Under the pieces are notes generated by a model, which searched no databases, had not been told where the DNA came from, and worked only from the letters and a program-made list of their open reading frames with translations. Positions 17,579-19,881 of a stretch of 19,881 nt of DNA are shown here, one piece after another. How positions within the stretch are numbered: the stretch's first letter is position 1; each line of letters starts with the position of its first letter. Position numbers and translations under genes: made by a program. The stretch is from Proteobacteria bacterium UBA1847 (GTDB lineage: Bacteria > Pseudomonadota > Gammaproteobacteria > Steroidobacterales > Woeseiaceae), in the NCBI GenBank assembly GCA_002338605.1, contig DDIP01000268.1, forward strand, positions 1 to 19,881, written 5' to 3'.

Positions 17579-18925
17579 TCATCCTGTCAAAGTTCTTAAC
17601 AAGTTCAAATAATCGTCATCCACACGCTTTTCCGTCTCCCGAAGTGCTTCGATGCGCCGGCAACCGTGCAACACCGTGGTATGGTCCCGGCCGCCAAAGG
17701 CATCCCCGATCTCCGGCAGACTGTGGTTTGTCAGCTCCTTCGCGAGTGCCATCCCAAACTGGCGCGGTCGGGCTATCGAACGGCTGCGTTTCTTCGACAA
17801 CAGGTCGCCGACGCGAATCTTAAAGTACTCTGCCACCGTTTTCTGAATGTTTTCGATTGACACCAGGCGATCCTGTAAGGCCAGCAGATCGCGAAGCGCC
17901 TCTTTGGCAAAATCCAGGTCAATCGGTCGCCCGGTAAACCGATATGTCGCAATCACGCGGCGCAACGCACCTTCAAGCTCACGAACATTCGAGCGAATCC
18001 GCTTGGCGATGAAAAACGCGACTTCCTCGGGAAGGTCAACCCCATCCGCCTCCGCCTTGCTCATCAGGATGGCCACCGAGGTTTCAAGCTCCGGTGGCTC
18101 AATCGCAACAGTCAAACCCCAACCGAACCGCGACTTCAGTCGTTCCTCGAGACCCGCCACCTCCTTCGGGTAACGGTCGCAGGTCAGAATAATTTGTCGC
18201 TGCCCTTCGAGCAGTGCGTTAAACGTGTGGAAGAATTCCTCCTGGGAGCGCTCCTTTCCGGCAAAAAACTGGATATCGTCAATCAGCAAGGCATCCAGCG
18301 AGCGATACGAGCGCTTGAACTCGGCGATGGTGTTGTGCTGTAAACCCTTCACCATGTCGCCGACAAAGCGCTCCGAATGAATGTAACTGACCCTGGCATC
18401 CGGCTTCGCTTTCACGATCGCATTGCCCACCGCGTGCATCAGGTGTGTTTTACCCAGGCCAACACCACCGTAAATGAACAGCGGATTATAAGAAACGCCG
18501 GGGTTTTCGCCCACCTGGGACGCTGCCGCACGGGCGAGCTGGTTACTTTTACCCTCGACAAAACTCTCGAAAGTAAAGCTCGGATTCAGTCGGGATGCGA
18601 TGGGCTCTTCGCCGCTCGAACGAATCGCGGCCGGCCGGGGCCGAGCACCACCCGGGCTCGCCGGGCTGACTGCTGCGACTCTCCGCGAACCGACCTCGAA
18701 GCGCAATTCAATACCACTGCCGTGTTCTGCCACCAGTTCAAGAATTCGCTGCAGGTGATGCTGCTTCAGCCAGTCGATCACGAAGCGATTGGGCGCGAGC
18801 AGCCGCAGCGCGCTGCCGTCATCCTCGGCCTGAAGCGGCCGGATCCAGGTGTTGAATTGCTGCTCGGGAAGCTCCGCCTGCAAAACGCGGAGGCACTGAT
18901 TCCAAAGCGATGATTCAGCGGACAA
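17579..18925 (-). CDS. dnaA: Chromosomal replication initiator protein DnaA
   Basis: AAA+ initiator that binds DnaA boxes and melts the origin. The 448 residues begin with domain I ([28 protein letters not shown]), then a short variable linker rich in Pro and Arg (about 80-112). The ATPase follows, with Walker A GGVGLGKT (153-160), Walker B LLIDDIQF (213-220) and the RxxLEGALRR sensor helix. Domain IV ends with the DnaA-box-reading signature [16 protein letters not shown] (411-426). No ATG is available near the expected N-terminus. I chose TTG 18925, which gives [12 protein letters not shown], close to pseudomonad DnaA, and lies five bases after GGGGA. A TTG four codons earlier overlaps that ribosome site. 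It diverges from rpmH, as in many bacteria. Confidence 0.97.
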   Translation of the reverse strand: MSAESSLWNQCLRVLQAELPEQQFNTWIRPLQAEDDGSALRLLAPNRFVIDWLKQHHLQRILELVAEHGSGIELRFEVGSRRVAAVSPASPGGARPRPAAIRSSGEEPIASRLNPSFTFESFVEGKSNQLARAAASQVGENPGVSYNPLFIYGGVGLGKTHLMHAVGNAIVKAKPDARVSYIHSERFVGDMVKGLQHNTIAEFKRSYRSLDALLIDDIQFFAGKERSQEEFFHTFNALLEGQRQIILTCDRYPKEVAGLEERLKSRFGWGLTVAIEPPELETSVAILMSKAEADGVDLPEEVAFFIAKRIRSNVRELEGALRRVIATYRFTGRPIDLDFAKEALRDLLALQDRLVSIENIQKTVAEYFKIRVGDLLSKKRSRSIARPRQFGMALAKELTNHSLPEIGDAFGGRDHTTVLHGCRRIEALRETEKRVDDDYLNLLRTLTG

Positions 18926-18930
18926 GCAAT

Positions 18931-18935
18931 TCCCC
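18931..18935 (-). promoter_or_regulatory. Ribosome-binding site deciding the dnaA TTG start
   Basis: GGGGA on the minus strand, five bases before TTG 18925. The competing TTG at 18937 would place the site inside the coding sequence. Confidence 0.6.
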
Positions 18936-19042
18936 AAGGTATGACCAAACAGTCCGGAGTGGGCCGTTGTGCTGGATTGTTATGAATGACGGTGGAACGA
19001 CCGGGCAGTTTATACTGAAATTCCAAGCTTTACATCCGTCTA

Positions 19043-19071
19043 TTGACACTGTCAGACCTTCTGAGTACCCT
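19043..19071 (+). promoter_or_regulatory. Candidate sigma70 promoter of rpmH
   Basis: A perfect -35 TTGACA (19043-19048) is followed after exactly 17 bases by TACCCT (19066-19071), which keeps the three most important -10 bases. The following TGCCGGCC is a GC-rich discriminator, as in growth-rate-controlled ribosomal promoters. The leader to the rpmH ATG would be about 50 bases. Confidence 0.5.
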
Positions 19072-19128
19072 TGCCGGCCTTCTGAAAATCCGGCTCAATT
19101 CCGCCGGCGATTGATCCAGGTAAACGCA

Positions 19129-19263
19129 ATGAAACGCACGTATCAGCCCAGCAAAATCAAGCGCGCACGCACGCATGGATTTCGTGCCCGTATGGCGACA
19201 AAAGCCGGGCGCCTCGTACTCAAACGACGCCGCGCCAAGGGCCGCGCGCAGCTGACGCCGTAA
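19129..19263 (+). CDS. rpmH: 50S ribosomal protein L34
   Basis: A 44-residue, highly basic ribosomal protein, complete: it begins [20 protein letters not shown], continues [20 protein letters not shown] and ends QLTP. This is the typical L34 length and sequence. AGG lies eight bases before the ATG. An open frame continues upstream to about 18910, but that part is the dnaA-rpmH spacer and carries the promoter-like element, so the short form is correct. The gene is first in the rpmH-rnpA-yidC run. Confidence 0.97.
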   Translation: MKRTYQPSKIKRARTHGFRARMATKAGRLVLKRRRAKGRAQLTP

Positions 19264-19323
19264 TCCAGACACGGTCGTCACCTCGCGACCGCGACCGTCA
19301 CGACGACGAACCCAACAACAGGA

Positions 19324-19707
19324 TTGACGAGCCGCGACAAGCTTCGGTTTCAAAGGGAAAACCGGCTTCCAGATGCAGCGGCTTTCACGCGCGTGTTCGA
19401 AAAAGCCACGCGAAGCCGGGACAAGTTCTTTACAGTACTGGCCCGTGACAATCAGCACGAGATACCGAGACTCGGCCTCGCTATCTCCAAAAAGCACTGT
19501 CGCAAAGCGACAGCGCGGAACCGAATTAAAAGAGTGATTCGAGAGTCCTTCCGACAGCACCAGGTGCAACTGGCCGGCCTCGATATCGTGGTGATCAATC
19601 AACCTGCGGCCACAGGGGCTGATCGCAGTGCGATGGATGACAGCCTCGAGTTTCACTGGCAACGTTGCCGTGAGGCAAAACGCAAGAAAAAGAACCAGGA
19701 AAGCTAG
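19324..19707 (+). CDS. rnpA: Ribonuclease P protein component
   Basis: Protein subunit of RNase P, which assists the catalytic RNA in trimming tRNA 5' leaders. The 127 residues carry the RNA-binding RNR motif ARNRIKRVIRESFR (64-77), RLGLAISKKHCRKA (49-62) and a C-terminal AGLDIVVI strand (84-91). The start is TTG 19324, giving MTSRDKLRFQRENRL, which lines up with the MVSRD..RDKRL start of pseudomonad RnpA. AGGA is only one base away from it, so the ribosome site is poor. The C-terminus is unusually lysine-rich (KRKKKNQES). It lies 60 bases after rpmH and 3 bases before yidC, with no room for yidD. Confidence 0.93.
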   Translation: MTSRDKLRFQRENRLPDAAAFTRVFEKATRSRDKFFTVLARDNQHEIPRLGLAISKKHCRKATARNRIKRVIRESFRQHQVQLAGLDIVVINQPAATGADRSAMDDSLEFHWQRCREAKRKKKNQES

Positions 19708-19710
19708 GGA

Positions 19711-19881
19711 ATGGACAATCAACGACTGATAATCTGGGGCCTGTTCGGCGTGCTGGCCTGGATTACGTACCAGACATGGGTGCGCGACTTTGCGCCCAAA
19801 CCGGTCCCAGTCGAATCCGGGCAGACCGAAGTGCTATCGGCACCGGCGGCACAGGAAGCCGATTTGCCGACACTGGCCACA
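19711..19881 (+). CDS. yidC: Membrane protein insertase YidC, N-terminal fragment
   Basis: Inner-membrane insertase acting with or without SecYEG. Only the first 57 residues are inside the window: MDNQRLIIWGLFGVLAWITY and on to a Pro/Ala-rich segment. This matches the Gram-negative YidC start (MDxQR followed by the first membrane helix and the beginning of the periplasmic P1 domain). The identification rests on this start and on the rpmH-rnpA context; the insertase core is beyond the edge. The ATG follows the rnpA stop by three bases. Confidence 0.92.
   Translation, partial: MDNQRLIIWGLFGVLAWITYQTWVRDFAPKPVPVESGQTEVLSAPAAQEADLPTLAT

Noticed and set aside
19009..19016. TTTATACT as -10 for dnaA (minus) or rpmH (plus)
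   Set aside because: TATAAA/TATACT can be read on either strand but no acceptable -35 lies at 16-18 bases on either side, so I did not call a promoter.

Overview
The window is about 20 kb of gene-dense, moderately GC-rich gammaproteobacterial chromosome centred on the replication origin. It carries the block yidC-rnpA-rpmH / dnaA-dnaN-recF-gyrB, followed by plsC, gmhB, glyS and glyQ in an order that resembles the origin region of Pseudomonas. Beyond that lies a glnA-ntrB-ntrC nitrogen-control cluster. Two perfect or near-perfect parS centromere sequences, consensus TTATCCACA DnaA boxes and a sigma54/NtrC promoter support a proteobacterium with ParB-based segregation and the enteric/pseudomonad nitrogen circuit. 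I cannot name the genus.

Layout, left to right. (1) 1-1341: the start of trmL (minus, cut by the window edge) diverges from a class 1B-type dihydroorotate dehydrogenase gene. (2) 1351-5883, minus strand: glnA, a strong hairpin, a secreted DUF4124 protein, ntrB and ntrC. (3) 5884-6203: the glnA control region, with a -24/-12 promoter and two NtrC-type palindromes, which also holds the glyQ leader. (4) 6204-10537, plus strand: a compact glyQ-glyS-gmhB-plsC run with 4-base overlaps or gaps of only a few bases. (5) 10501-12531, minus strand: an M13 metallopeptidase lipoprotein whose 3' end overlaps the end of plsC. (6) 12629-18925, minus strand: gyrB, recF (with two parS sites inside the gene), dnaN, an oriC-like spacer and dnaA. 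(7) 19129-19881, plus strand: rpmH, rnpA and the first part of yidC, with no yidD between the last two.

The genes fall into a few working groups. The first is replication initiation, the sliding clamp, gyrase, recombination repair and chromosome segregation, with the origin in the dnaA-dnaN spacer and parS 1.5-2.3 kb away. The second is ribosome, RNase P and membrane-insertion functions. The third is glycyl-tRNA charging together with LPS heptose and phospholipid synthesis. The fourth is nitrogen assimilation, in which NtrB/NtrC made from the distal genes would act on the sigma54 promoter of glnA.

I found no mobile element, CRISPR array, tRNA or rRNA gene, and no clearly new multi-gene system. 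The points most worth a second look are the parS sites embedded in recF, the oriC arrangement, the glnA enhancer/promoter region, the orphan class 1B PyrD, the missing yidD and the M13 peptidase inserted next to gyrB.
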